64,000 bases of DNA from Heligmosomoides polygyrus polygyrus (lineage: Eukaryota; Nematoda; Chromadorea; Rhabditida; Heligmosomidae): contig OX377204.1 of assembly GCA_947396885.1 (NCBI GenBank), positions 1,426,001-1,490,000 of the forward strand, in the 5' to 3' direction. The translations under genes and the position numbers were made by a program. The notes beneath the pieces were generated by a model that was not told the DNA's origin, did not search any database, and was given only the letters and a program-made list of their open reading frames with translations. This document shows, in pieces, positions 44,101-56,100 of the stretch (position 1 is its first letter; each line of letters begins with the position of its first letter).

Positions 44101-47100
44101 TTTGAATTATTGTTTTTGAGTCATTTTGCCTCCTTTTTTAAAGTCTGCAAAATTTTTGGAATGTCGCATCGTTATTGAATGCAATTTAGGTTCATCTAAA
44201 GCGTGAACACCTCAACTGGTTGCCGTTCCAATGCCCGATTTGTCTGTCAGAGAGAGCCTCCGATGCGGAAATGAGAGAACATCTGCATTCATCGCATCGG
44301 AAAAACATGAATAAGGTGAGTATTGTTCTGAACAGGAAGTGTTATGCGAAGCGCAGCATGAATGATGTGATCTTCCTTGTTGTTTGATCGGCCAACTTCC
44401 GCTAGTCTAGTGGCGTCGCTGAACATTTTTTTTTTCACGGTAAGAGCGACGACCTTGAACAGCTTACAGTAAAGGAGGTCACTAAATCTCCAATGAAGCT
44501 AGGAAAATTCAAAAGCGAAGGTCCCAGTGGGATTAGTTAGAAAGCTTCGTGGAAGCACTGCTTTGACACTAATTTGCCCAGCTGAAGGCCTCCTTAGAAA
44601 TGAAGTTTTTGTCAGCCTTCAGATGGATTTTTAGTTTTGAGCAGAGCTCTTCCGCTATGGGGTTCGAATCCGTACGCTCTTCTTTCCGGCCGGAATACTA
44701 TGCCCTACACCACCGGCGATGTTTGGCATAGTATTCCGGCCTTATTCGAGGATGAACCGTGAGGTTGTAGTTACTTCCTTAGTTCTACCCCTCACCACCT
44801 CCCCTGAACTTGTCGTGTGGAGCCTCCACATCCTGGGGCAGTTAGTGAAACACTCGGGACATTCAGTAGGGGCAGGAGGGGGTAATCAACCTTAGCCCCT
44901 CCCCATGCTCGTTAGTGTAATTTTATCTCGCCTAAGGCTAGAGTTATACTCCCGCGGGAGAACCCGCGGATGGACGGGAATCGCGCCGAGGTCCTTCACC
45001 TGGCCAATCGCCGCGCACCGCCACGCCCGCCGTTCGCGGTGCACCTTCAGTCCGGGGACGTCCCGCGGATGCTCCCGCTGGAGTATAACTCCCGCCTAAG
45101 CCTAAAATAGCCTTCAAGTCATAATCTACATCTACCATCTATCTGATCTGCATCGTGATTTAATCTCTGTATTATAAGGATTTTTGAATCTATCCTAGTC
45201 CGGGGGCCACATAACTAAAAACTAGGCCGCAAAACGATTTGAAACTTACCGAGCAGCTCCTAGAGAACGAGTTGGAACCTAAAAGAAACCGAAAACGGGC
45301 GAACAAGCGAAAAAAAAATCCCCGTGGTTTACAACCGTCTCGGCGAGAAAAGAGCGACGGAATAGAGTCATGCCTCGTGCTGACCGCCGCTTGACATGTC
45401 ATAACCAGGATCTAACATAGTGGGGATGGCGAATGAAGGCGAATGCCGCGTGCTGACCGTCGCTTAACATGTTATAACCAGGATCTGACATGGTAAGGAG
45501 GACACAAAACTTTGCCGGCTTACAACCGTAACAAATGCAATTTTTTCGTTTCTTCTTTGTGACTTTTTCTTGTTTAGGTCCTGTGTTGTTCTGTAGGAGC
45601 CGTTTTGTAAGTCTTGAGTGAATTTGTCACATATAATACTTTTTAGTTGTGTGCCTCCCCCCCCCCTCCGTACTAGGATAGATCCGGATTTTCAATTGCG
45701 AATAAAACCTGCTCCGAGCTAGGCTCGAACCCGTGCTCTGTGTTTTCGGAGGGTGTGGCTTTGAGTCTCGCCTGATGCAAGAGCTCTGATCCAACTGAAA
45801 ATCCTCTAAACAGCCTCTATTTCAGCTGCTTTAGGCTTAGGCAAAGTTATAAAAACGTGTTCTTTGGACTAGGTCGTAGCTCACCTCACGACATCTTCAT
45901 CAAGATCTGTCGACGTAAGACCTATTATTTCAGTTCATCTACGTGGACAACGTGACGGCGAAGCGATCGCTGCAAATCATGATGGACCGAGCATTATCTC
46001 ACGCGATGGCTCGTCGTACGAATCACGGAAGCAGCAGAATGTCGTCGTCGACAATATCACCACCGGCAGCAGCAGCAGTCAATCATCTGGCGGCTGCGAT
46101 AAAAGCGCACGACGTGGTGCGTTGCGCTGAATTTTTTTCCCAAATACTTAATGGGTTGAGCTTGGAGTTCCGTCGTTTTCTTCCTCCGAAGATCTTTTTT
46201 ATCCCATCTTTGATAGACTACAGATCTTTTGCTTTTCATTTTCCTTTCGAATCAGTGCTGCTTTCAATTCTTCCTCACTAGCTTCCGTACCATTTCACGA
46301 CCTTTGGGATACGCCGTCACTTCTGCGTTCCTTGTTTCTTGCCCAGTTTAATGCAGTATCCATTTAGTCCTGAATCCTCTGGCTCCAGTCTTTGAAAGTG
46401 GCTTCTTTAGATTGCTGCACATTTCGTCAGCAATTTGGTTAAGGCCACGACTTTGCGACTATCTATAAGCAGATTCCAGTAACTTTCAATCCACCCCGAC
46501 GAGGGTGTTATTAGAAAGAGATTTGGCTACTTAAAAAGTCAATAGCGAACAAAAACCCCCGTATTGTGGAACTGATGTCGTCCATTTCTCCACTGCTCGT
46601 CCTTCATAACGACCTAGAAATGCATTGCAGTACGAAATCTACTTGAGCACCCTTTTTATCCACTTTCGTTTACCTTTATAGTCCTCTACTGCCTCCACAT
46701 AATGTTTTTTTGGCTCAGGAGAGCGAATCTATTCTCTCCCCTCGTAATGCCCTCTTTGAAGATAGGTTAACGGTAAGAAGCCTGCGGAAAAGTGGTTTCA
46801 ACGCTTCATTCGTTGTACTATGTCTCCTAGACTGTGAGCATTGTTGTTCAGCAGCGGTTGAACGGCACAATAACGAATTAGAGGTTTCTAAGATCCAACC
46901 GCCACTATCACGATGGTTGATTTGAAAAATGAAGGGTAACCAGATATGATACTAGGATTAAACGGAGGAACACGCTGATCGACGGCGCCAATTCTCTGGT
47001 TTATTCGACGTGTTCTGCTCCTTCGTGGTCATAACGATGCACCTTGTCCATGCTTTTGACCTATAGGACTCCTTTAGACGATTAGTATTAACAAGTCGTT

Positions 47101-50100
47101 GTCAGTCACTCCTTTTTCCTAGACAAACCTGACCTGAGATTAGTCTACCGTCACCGTCCTAGCGAAATGGGTTGCTATACCAGCTGCGAATCGAATCTGA
47201 ATTCTTTCTGTCAGCTTCCCTATTAGAGCCCTGATCATGAGTTATCAGCGTAAAGGAGTTGGAATATTGTTTAATTTACCCATCATTATTGACGAATTGA
47301 GCGCATTGGTGGAAGGCATTGGCTACTGCTAGCACCTCGAGCCGAGGTTCTTGTTTCGGGTCTCGTCCAAGCTAAGCAAGCATGCGTCCGGGGACAGTGA
47401 ACTGGTGTGATTGATGACTTTCGCGTTTTAGTTAAGTATTTATATCCTTATAATAGGGCTTACCAGGAGACTATGTCAATGGTAGGTCGAAACGGCCCAA
47501 TTGTTGTATATGGGCAGAATCGCGTCTCTCTGGGAAACAACAAAATGCAAATATCTCGACCCCAATACAACTCTGCGCAGAGTTAGGGACGACGGAAGCT
47601 CGGACGTGTCAACGCTCTGCCTGCGTGGCGAAGGGTAGGCTCAGGTTGTCTGGAAACAGCAATGAAGAGCGAGCGGTGGTGGCGCAGTGGGTAGAGGGGC
47701 GGCGAAATCCCCATCATCACTGCTCTCAGCCAACATGAGCCCGCCCTCCGCGTGCAGGTAAAGAGCTAACGCCGCAACGGCCCAAGTTCCGTCGTCACTA
47801 ACTTTGCGCAGAGTTGTATTGGAGTCGAGATACCTGTACTTTGTTGTTTCCCAGAGAGAGGCGATTCTGCTCATATATAACACTTGGGTCGTTCCGACCT
47901 GCCGTTGAGATAGTCCCCTGGTTAGAGGAGAAAACTTGATCTTCTACGCTTCTTGTACTCGAGATTACTCTCCATTCACTTATGGCTCTGGAAAAATGAA
48001 CACATTCCGTTCGCTGGTCGCCGAAATCCATTCCATAGGTCATGTACGTATTCAAATCGTCTTCACAATAACCCGTAGAAGTAGATTGCGTGGTGCATCC
48101 CAACCAGAGGTTGACTAACATCGTTCTTTATCCTTATCCCTAGCTGATGATTTCTGAGAGACTACTGTTTCGGAAGAATTTATAAAACGGTGAAGATCTC
48201 GTGAAGTAACGGTTCGAATACTGCTGATTAGCAGAGGGACGTACTTCTATGTTTATGTTCCGTAGATTGGCGGTGTACTTTACCGGGGTTAATTTTTTGC
48301 TTCCTAGCGATGTCCTGTTGCGAAGATTAAGAGCTCTGAGAGCACGAAATTTAAGTCTTTGTTTCTTTCTTCTATTCAGGCACTTTAATGCTAAACTTTC
48401 AAATTGGCTAGCTATGTAATGCAATAGATAGTTCCGATGGGTTTATTTATTTATTTATTTATTTATTGCCAATTCGAGCCATTCACTACAAGGGGAGAAA
48501 AATCGCAGAAGAAGCAAATTAAATTGGCTAATGAAAGATGACATGGAATATGAGAAAGGGGAAAATGAGAAAGAAAAGACAAGAAAAGTGGGCAGAATTC
48601 GCGAGCAATTGATGAAGATGGGGGAAACAGAGGACTTTACTGATGCACACATCGCGCATGTGGAAAATGGTGGTTTCTTGTACTTGGTGAGACAGCTAAT
48701 AAACCGTGCGCGTGAAGAAAGGAATACTGCGAGGCGAAGCAAAGGGCTTACGATACTACAACCATAGGTGCCAGACTAGCTGTAGCCTATGTGGGGTGGA
48801 CCTTTTAAGTGTAGACAAGGGAAGATGGTACGCACCCCAGTAGGCTACCCTGATGGGAGGTCATAAGCCATTTCCAACTCGCGCAAGATGATCGACATAA
48901 GATTCGAAAAGTCCAGTGTATCAGGCATTAAAGTTCGTAAAAAAACGCTCCACATTGCACAATTTGTACAACAGCAAAGGTTTGTTTTTTATAGGGAGCG
49001 ATATCGGGAGAATGAGGTACACTACGCTATACATTGAGAGATCAGATATAGCTGAGCTAGTTCGGTACTTGTGAATGCAGCGAGAAGTGGGATATTTCAA
49101 TGGAAAGAAGAGCATTGACGTGTTCCGGAAGACAGCATCGCTGAACGCCTGGCTGAAGCATCTGGCAACTTGGCGGTTGAGCTCATATCTGAAATGGAAC
49201 GGTAATTGCACAGCACTATTACCACAGTTGGCCCCAATGACGTTACATTTTTGACCTATGACTCTTTCACTTGGCCACTGATCTTTCTAGAATCTTCTGC
49301 AGTAGCATATAAGGGCCGTCAAGTAGGATGCCGTACATCTCCTGCATCGTCTCTCACCACGCTTCTCACAACGGACCGCAGGCGGAGCGCCACGACCCCG
49401 GACAACCAACACAGCCACGGAAGCGACACGATGGACTCGGAACCCCAAGCAGCAACGCTCGACCGCGGAGGAATTAACGAAGAAGATGCGAAAAGACACT
49501 GCGATATCCCATGTCAATAAATTGTTAGCAGGTCGCTACACAGGACTGCGCTCCCGTTATAGCGCGCCAAGACAGCGCGCACGCACGCTGCGCCATCGTG
49601 CACGGGATGGCAGTTAGTGCGGAGGCGCTCAAGTGGACATAGGGTTCACCAACTACAGTGTAGCTATAGCTGTGCTATGGCTCGTGAGGCCTATTGAGAT
49701 CTCAGTTCAGTGTACATCAATTAGTCAATGTAGAGGCATCATCCCTTAGTTGTCTTAGTTGCTGGGCCAAACGGGTCTGAAATGTGCAAGACTTTCTATG
49801 TATGAACAGATCAGGATGTAGATTATTCCACTCTGCAACTCTTCGAACAAGGAAAGAGCCTTCATAGCCAGTCGAGTTAGGTTTTTCTGGTCTTATACGG
49901 AATGGGTGGCCCCTCAATTTACCGATGGTCTGCGAGGTCTCGAAAAGGTCGGAAATGCTAAGATTAATCTCGCTTGTTGTCAGTTTATACATCAGTGTAA
50001 AGTCTGCAATCTTACGCCGGAATTCTAAAGTATCGGCATTAAGTCTAGACAACCGCTCTTCGTAAGAAAGGCCTAATTGACCGCACCTACTAAAGCAGCG

Positions 50101-53100
50101 ATATGTGAAACTTTTCTGGACTTTTTCAATTTCAGCTATATGCGCTCTCTTTTGTGGTGACCATATCGGTGAGCAATACTCTAACAGCGGCCTTACATAC
50201 AAGGCAAAAAGTCTGAAAAGCATCGCTGGATCACGCATTCTGAAAGATCTTAGAATAAAGTTCGAACATCTGAGCGCCTTGCTAGCACTTTCGCGGATAT
50301 ATTCTTCAAAACTGAGGTTTTTGTCATAGGTAATGCCTAGGTCTCGTATCTTATTAACGCAGGTTAGAGTAGCACTCCCTAAGGTAAACGATACATCAGG
50401 GTGGTAACGTCCTAAAGTCATGACAGCGGTTTTTTGAGCAGAAATCTCTAACGACCACGCCTTGGACCACTCTACAACGGCATCTATTGAGTCTTGAAGT
50501 TTCCGATAGGGTTCTTTAGAAGAGGGGTTTTTTCATTGAAGGGTTTCGTTTCGGTTTTCAATATGCTTCACATCACAGCGGAGTATTTTGCATCAGATTT
50601 TTTTAGAGGGTTCGAGTCTCACCTGATATTAAAGTTTTCATCATTGCGTTCCTCCTTATGACATTCAGAGGTCGGATTCATAACTTTAACAGAGAATTTA
50701 CAGCGGGAGCCTCTGATAACGCGGCTTATCGCTCACCATATCGCTTGATAAGCCGCGCTATCAGGAATTTCGGCTGTAATTTTCTCCGTTAAATTGCTGT
50801 GCTGTGTGGGCGCGTGTAGCGCAGTCGGAGGAGGCGCGACTGTCGCGTGCACCCGATACCAGGTTCCTGGTTCGGATTTCCCGCCCGGGCCAACCGAGCC
50901 TTCCATCCCTCCGGGGTCGGTGAATTGGTACCAGACTTGTCTGGGAAGGATAGAGCGCTGACTTGTTCATCGGCTGGCCACCGCAAGTCATTGTATGGCC
51001 AAATACGCATTCATGTCGCATCCACGACATCCCGTAGAAGTAGAATGCGCTGGCGCATCCCAGAAGGGATTGAGTAACGCCGTCCTTTATCCTTTAAATT
51101 GCTGTGCCATTGACATTGTTGCGGCCCCAGGACATTCTAGTATCGTTCCAGTTGAGGGTAACAGAGCGATGGAATTGCAGAAGAGGTTCCGTGACCATTT
51201 CAGAAGTTGCCGTCGCTTGAACGATCTCATCTATCACCTGTTGAAATTCCTGTACCTGGAAGTGCTGGATCTCGAAAACGCCATCTCGATGCCGGAGCGA
51301 TCGCAACAGGTAACACGAACACGGACGCGCTGCTCGCAAGCATCACGCGAGCAACGGGTTCTGGAGTTGTTGAGGGGGAAGGTCAGTGTTCTGTCCTGTG
51401 CTTTTCTATCTTTCCTGCTTTTCCGACTTTCAAGAGAAGCCGTTTCCGACTACTATTACTGTGTCACACTTTCAGTTACGGATGATATCGAAATGGTGCC
51501 GATATTCACTAGCAAACGGGTCAAGACTGAGATGGATGTGGATCACGATCAGGATGACGGCTCTTTTGACGACAGCATCCTCGACAACTTGAATCCCATG
51601 TGAGTGCTCACTCCATCAAGATGGCTTGCAGTTCAGAATGGTCTACTCGTTGAGGACCTAGCGGCGCTTCTGAGGCTTTTCTGAGTCGCCATTGGCTCTA
51701 GGAGTGCTTCGCTCCTCTGTTATTCTTTGTCTCAATAGGCGTGCAATATCTCTAAGTTTTGATTTAAGATCGGTACTGGACAATGTCGCCGCTCTGTTTG
51801 CATCGGATGGTCGAATGGAGGACGGCTACAGTGACTACCTTCAAGAAAAACCGTCGAAAAGTCAAAACTCAAAGGCGCTAAGCAGCTCGTGAGTCCTACT
51901 TTTTAAGAGCTGATTATAGCTAGGATTAGAGGAGCGTGCCTTGCAAGTAGCAAGCAAGGCACTCAGATAAAAGTCGGTTAGTAGTTAGTATCCGACCGTG
52001 AAAGCTTTTGGAAGCGAGCACTGCGCAATAGCAACACGTGCTGTGGGGCCTTGCCGCCCTTCGTGCCCGGTTCCATACCCTTTCATGCTCGGTTACTAAC
52101 CAACATAGTGTCTAAGACACGGCAGGGTTTCAAACCGAGCAGTAAATCTGTTTAAAACCCTTTCATGCTCGGTTACTAACCGACTTTTGTCTGAGTAGGT
52201 TAAAATCACTCATTTTCTTGCGCCATGCCTCTACTTCTAAGGGCCTCTTCATACTTCGAGCGACAAGAGCGATATGAGCGACTGGGGCGACGGACGGAGT
52301 TTGAAGTACGTAATTAATTGCTACGTACACCAGACTACGTCCGTCGCCCAGTCGCACCAGTCGCTCTTGTCGCTCTTGTCGCCCGAAGTATGAACAGGCC
52401 CTAAGTGCTGTCGTGACTATGCTTTGATTTCGTAACTGACTTATGGGAGCCAGCCATTAAAGACAAGGATAAAGGTCATCGCTATTCAGAGTCATTACGG
52501 AATGCGCCACGCATTTCAATTCTATGGGATATCACGGAGGCAACTTGAATGCCTATTTGACCATGTAATGACTTGCTGTGCCCAACTGATGGGCTAGACT
52601 GTGATTTAGTTTTCCAAGACAAGTGTGATACCAATTCACCAACACCGAAGTGATGGAGGGCTTGGTTGGCCAAAGCGGGTCCCCCTAACCAGGAATCTCG
52701 AATCGGGTGCACGTAACAGCCGGCTCCTCCTACTGTGCTATCACGCACGCTGCCGTTAAGGATCCCAGAAAGATCTCCCACATGGGATCACAAGCACAGG
52801 CACTGGAGATTTGGTCTCGTCTGACAAGTTTGATGCTCTAATAGCTCCTGGGCCGACCAAGGCTCATCGGATTGCTACCAGACGTGTCCGGGAAGAGAGT
52901 CAACTCATTGCTACCTGGGGCCGGATTCATCAACGACTTACAGCGATTTAACGGAGAAGTTACAGCCGAAATTCCTGAAAAACGCGAATTATCGCGGCAT
53001 ATCAACAGGCGATATGGTGAAATGTTGGCGTTATCAGGAATTTCGGCTGTAATTTCTCCGTTGAATCTCTTCAAGTCGTTGATGAATTTGACCCCTGGTT

Positions 53101-56100
53101 GTCTAGAATGCGTACATGGCCATACAAGGACTTGCGGTGGCCGGCCGATGAACAAGTCAGCGCTTTGTCCTCCCCAGACAAGTCCAGTACCAATTCACCG
53201 ACCCGGGAGAGATGGAAGTCTTGATTGGCCTGCGTGGGGAATCCGATCCAAGAACGTGGTATCGGGTGCACCCGACAGCCGAAACCTCCTCCGATGCGCC
53301 ACAAGCGCCCAGGCTCGCAAATTCAAGGCACTATGGAAAATAACATGTGGCTAATAATACAAAACGAGAAGTGTTGAACGTACTTTTCCAGAATCTCGAA
53401 GAAACGGGTGCTAGGCGAATGCAGCAAGTGTCAGAAGCCGGTCACAGCCGGAGCACGTCAGATGCACATGTTCTTCCACCTGGCCAAAGACCATGGAGTG
53501 AGTCGCCTTTTCGACTAAACGTTCGACGGTCATCTTGTATTTCTCTATTCTTCTCAGTTCTCAGTTGAGCACTTCCCTCATTGCCGAGATGGAGTTGTTT
53601 CAGACGTTCCGTTTTCGATGCCTGTTCGATGGCTGTGTAGTGGAGCACTATCGCAAAGATCAGATGGAGAACCACCAGTCAAAGGTTCACGGAAAGATCG
53701 ATCCAGAGATGATGGAGGATCGCTCACTGGAACTGTTTCATCGTTGTCAAGTGAGTATGACTTATTTTTCTGATTTTCTCTGCATTTTGTTGTACAAAGC
53801 TAGTTTTGTTCCTTTTAAGGCTTAAGGGTCTAGGAGGTTTAGTTGCAGGTTTTCGGTTAAATTTTCCTAGAATGTCCGCGAGATTGTAGAGGTTTTCAAA
53901 GACTGTACCTCCCTTAAGTGCATGCCTTCCTTTCTTTCTTTTTCTCCGCTTCAGTGTTGCTGTCAGCTGGAGCTGCCGCTGGTTTAGCAGACCCTTTCTA
54001 TCACCGAGTTCGTGATGTACTTCGTGTCGCAGCCGAATATTGCTGTGTAAGTGTCGTGTTGTGTCGTTTCAGGAGCTGAATCATGAACTATTCCTGGCGC
54101 ATAAGGCCAGCGCTAAGGCGGCAGCAGCAGCGGCAGCTGCTTCGACTGCCGAGAGTGGCACAGGTACATCAGGCCAAAGTCAGTCCCAGCAGCAACTGCT
54201 GCAGGGACAGATGAAGGAGGAGGAAACAAGACAACCTTCCGAAGAGCCCGAACAAGAACAGCAACCGCAGGAACCTCAGCAACAGCAGCAGGTTGGTTCT
54301 CGGGTGCCAGTGCCACACTACTAACCACTGCCAGAAGCAGCCGAGAATCTCGTGTCAATCTGTTGCCGATGACTAACAGACGCCTCTGTGTGTTGTGCTG
54401 CATGTTCGTCGTTGTGTTCATGGCTGCATGGTTCGCCACCACTTTCGACTGTTCATTTCGTGTTCTTTCCCTTAGTTTTGTGAATGTGGTGTGTGGTAAC
54501 TCGAGAACTAACCTGCTCGGTGACGTTCATTGGATCGTCTCAGCCTATTCACAACCAGCTAACTGACTGCTAACTAAACCCATGTTGAGTGACTGATATA
54601 CCTTAACAGAAGACAACGGTATTTGCCTTCATTGCAGATCAATTCACACTCTGAAAACTGCGTTCTTGCGTTGGCCGAAACATTATGTTGAAGGTCGGGA
54701 TTGAAACAGTTGGGAAGGTTTGCAGGACGCACCCATCTAGCCCATATTGGCAATTTGTTTTGGGTTCGAAAACACGATAGCGCAGACGGAGGAGGTGTCG
54801 GCTGTCGCGTGCGCTCGATCCCAGATTCCTGGTCTGGGTTTCCCGCCCAGGTCAATTAAGCGTTTCATATGCTGGGTCGGTGATATGGAGTCAGGCTTGC
54901 TGGGAAAGGGTAAAACGTTAATTCCTCGGCTGGCCACTCTAAGTCAAGGCATTGGCGAAATAAGTCCAAATCGTCTCTACTACGTCCCGTAGAAGTAGGG
55001 TGAATAGTGCACTCCAAGCAGAGTCACGTCCTTTAACCCTTTTTTAACCCCTTCGCGTCATTGTCGAACAGCGCTGTTCGATGCTTATTCATCGCATCGG
55101 CTAACTTCAAGCGATGCTAGACGAAAGCATATCAATCTTTCCCAGAACAATCTCTTTACTTCCCATTACGATACATTGGCTGACTAAGCCCCCGTTTATA
55201 CTTCCGACACCGAGCGACGCGACGGCACGTAAAGTGGCCAAATCGATCGATAACGTCGCTCAATCAATATGGCCACTATACGTGGCGTCGCGTCGCTCGG
55301 CGTCGAAGTATGAATGGCCCCTAAGACCCTGCTCATACTTCGCGACGGCAGCGCCTGGTAAGTATGAACAGGCGACGAGAGTGACAAGAGCGACGGATGT
55401 AAGGTGGTGTACGCAATAAATTACGTACTCCACACTCCGTTCGTCGCCCCAGTCGCTCCTCTCGCTCCCACCGGTGAGAAGTATGAACAGGCGGCAGCAG
55501 TGACGGGGTCGACAGTGCCAGCGTTCGAGTATGAACAGATCTCGGCGGCAGTTTTAATCGATTTGCATGTTTTGCACGGGCGACGAGTCGCTCTCTCGCG
55601 AAGTATGAACAGGCCCTTATAGGTGGTGTAGTTTTAACTTTAGTTTTACTATTGTACAATTTTGTTTACCAAGAACAATTTCGGATGCAACGGCCAGATG
55701 AAAAAACGCATTGTTGCGAGAGAGTTGAACAGTTTATTCTGCTTTTGACAAACTAGAACAAGACGTGAAGCCACCAATATTTGTAGGAATCCCAAAACTA
55801 AGTACAGTGAGCTGAAGTAGTGTTATAAGTACCACACTGTCGCTAGTTTGCTCGAGTGAGAGTTCTACCAGCGGTGCCCCGGGTGAGCCCGCTGTACCGG
55901 TGGTAGAACTCGTGCGGCCCTCAACCCGAGGCCACGTGTGAGGCACAATCAGAGTCGAGGTCTTACCCATGCGCGCTAGCTCTTATGTTACCTGCCACGT
56001 TAGGGTTAGGCCCTTGTTGCCTCGACTAAGCACACCTCATACCAATGCGGATGTTATTTAGGATTTCCTGCACCAACTGCACCTGCACTGGCCCCCCGGC

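Noticed and set aside
48531..48767. Glu/Lys-rich frame as an extra exon of the zinc-finger gene
   Set aside because: No acceptor precedes it in a suitable phase and it is not needed to keep exons 5 and 6 in frame.
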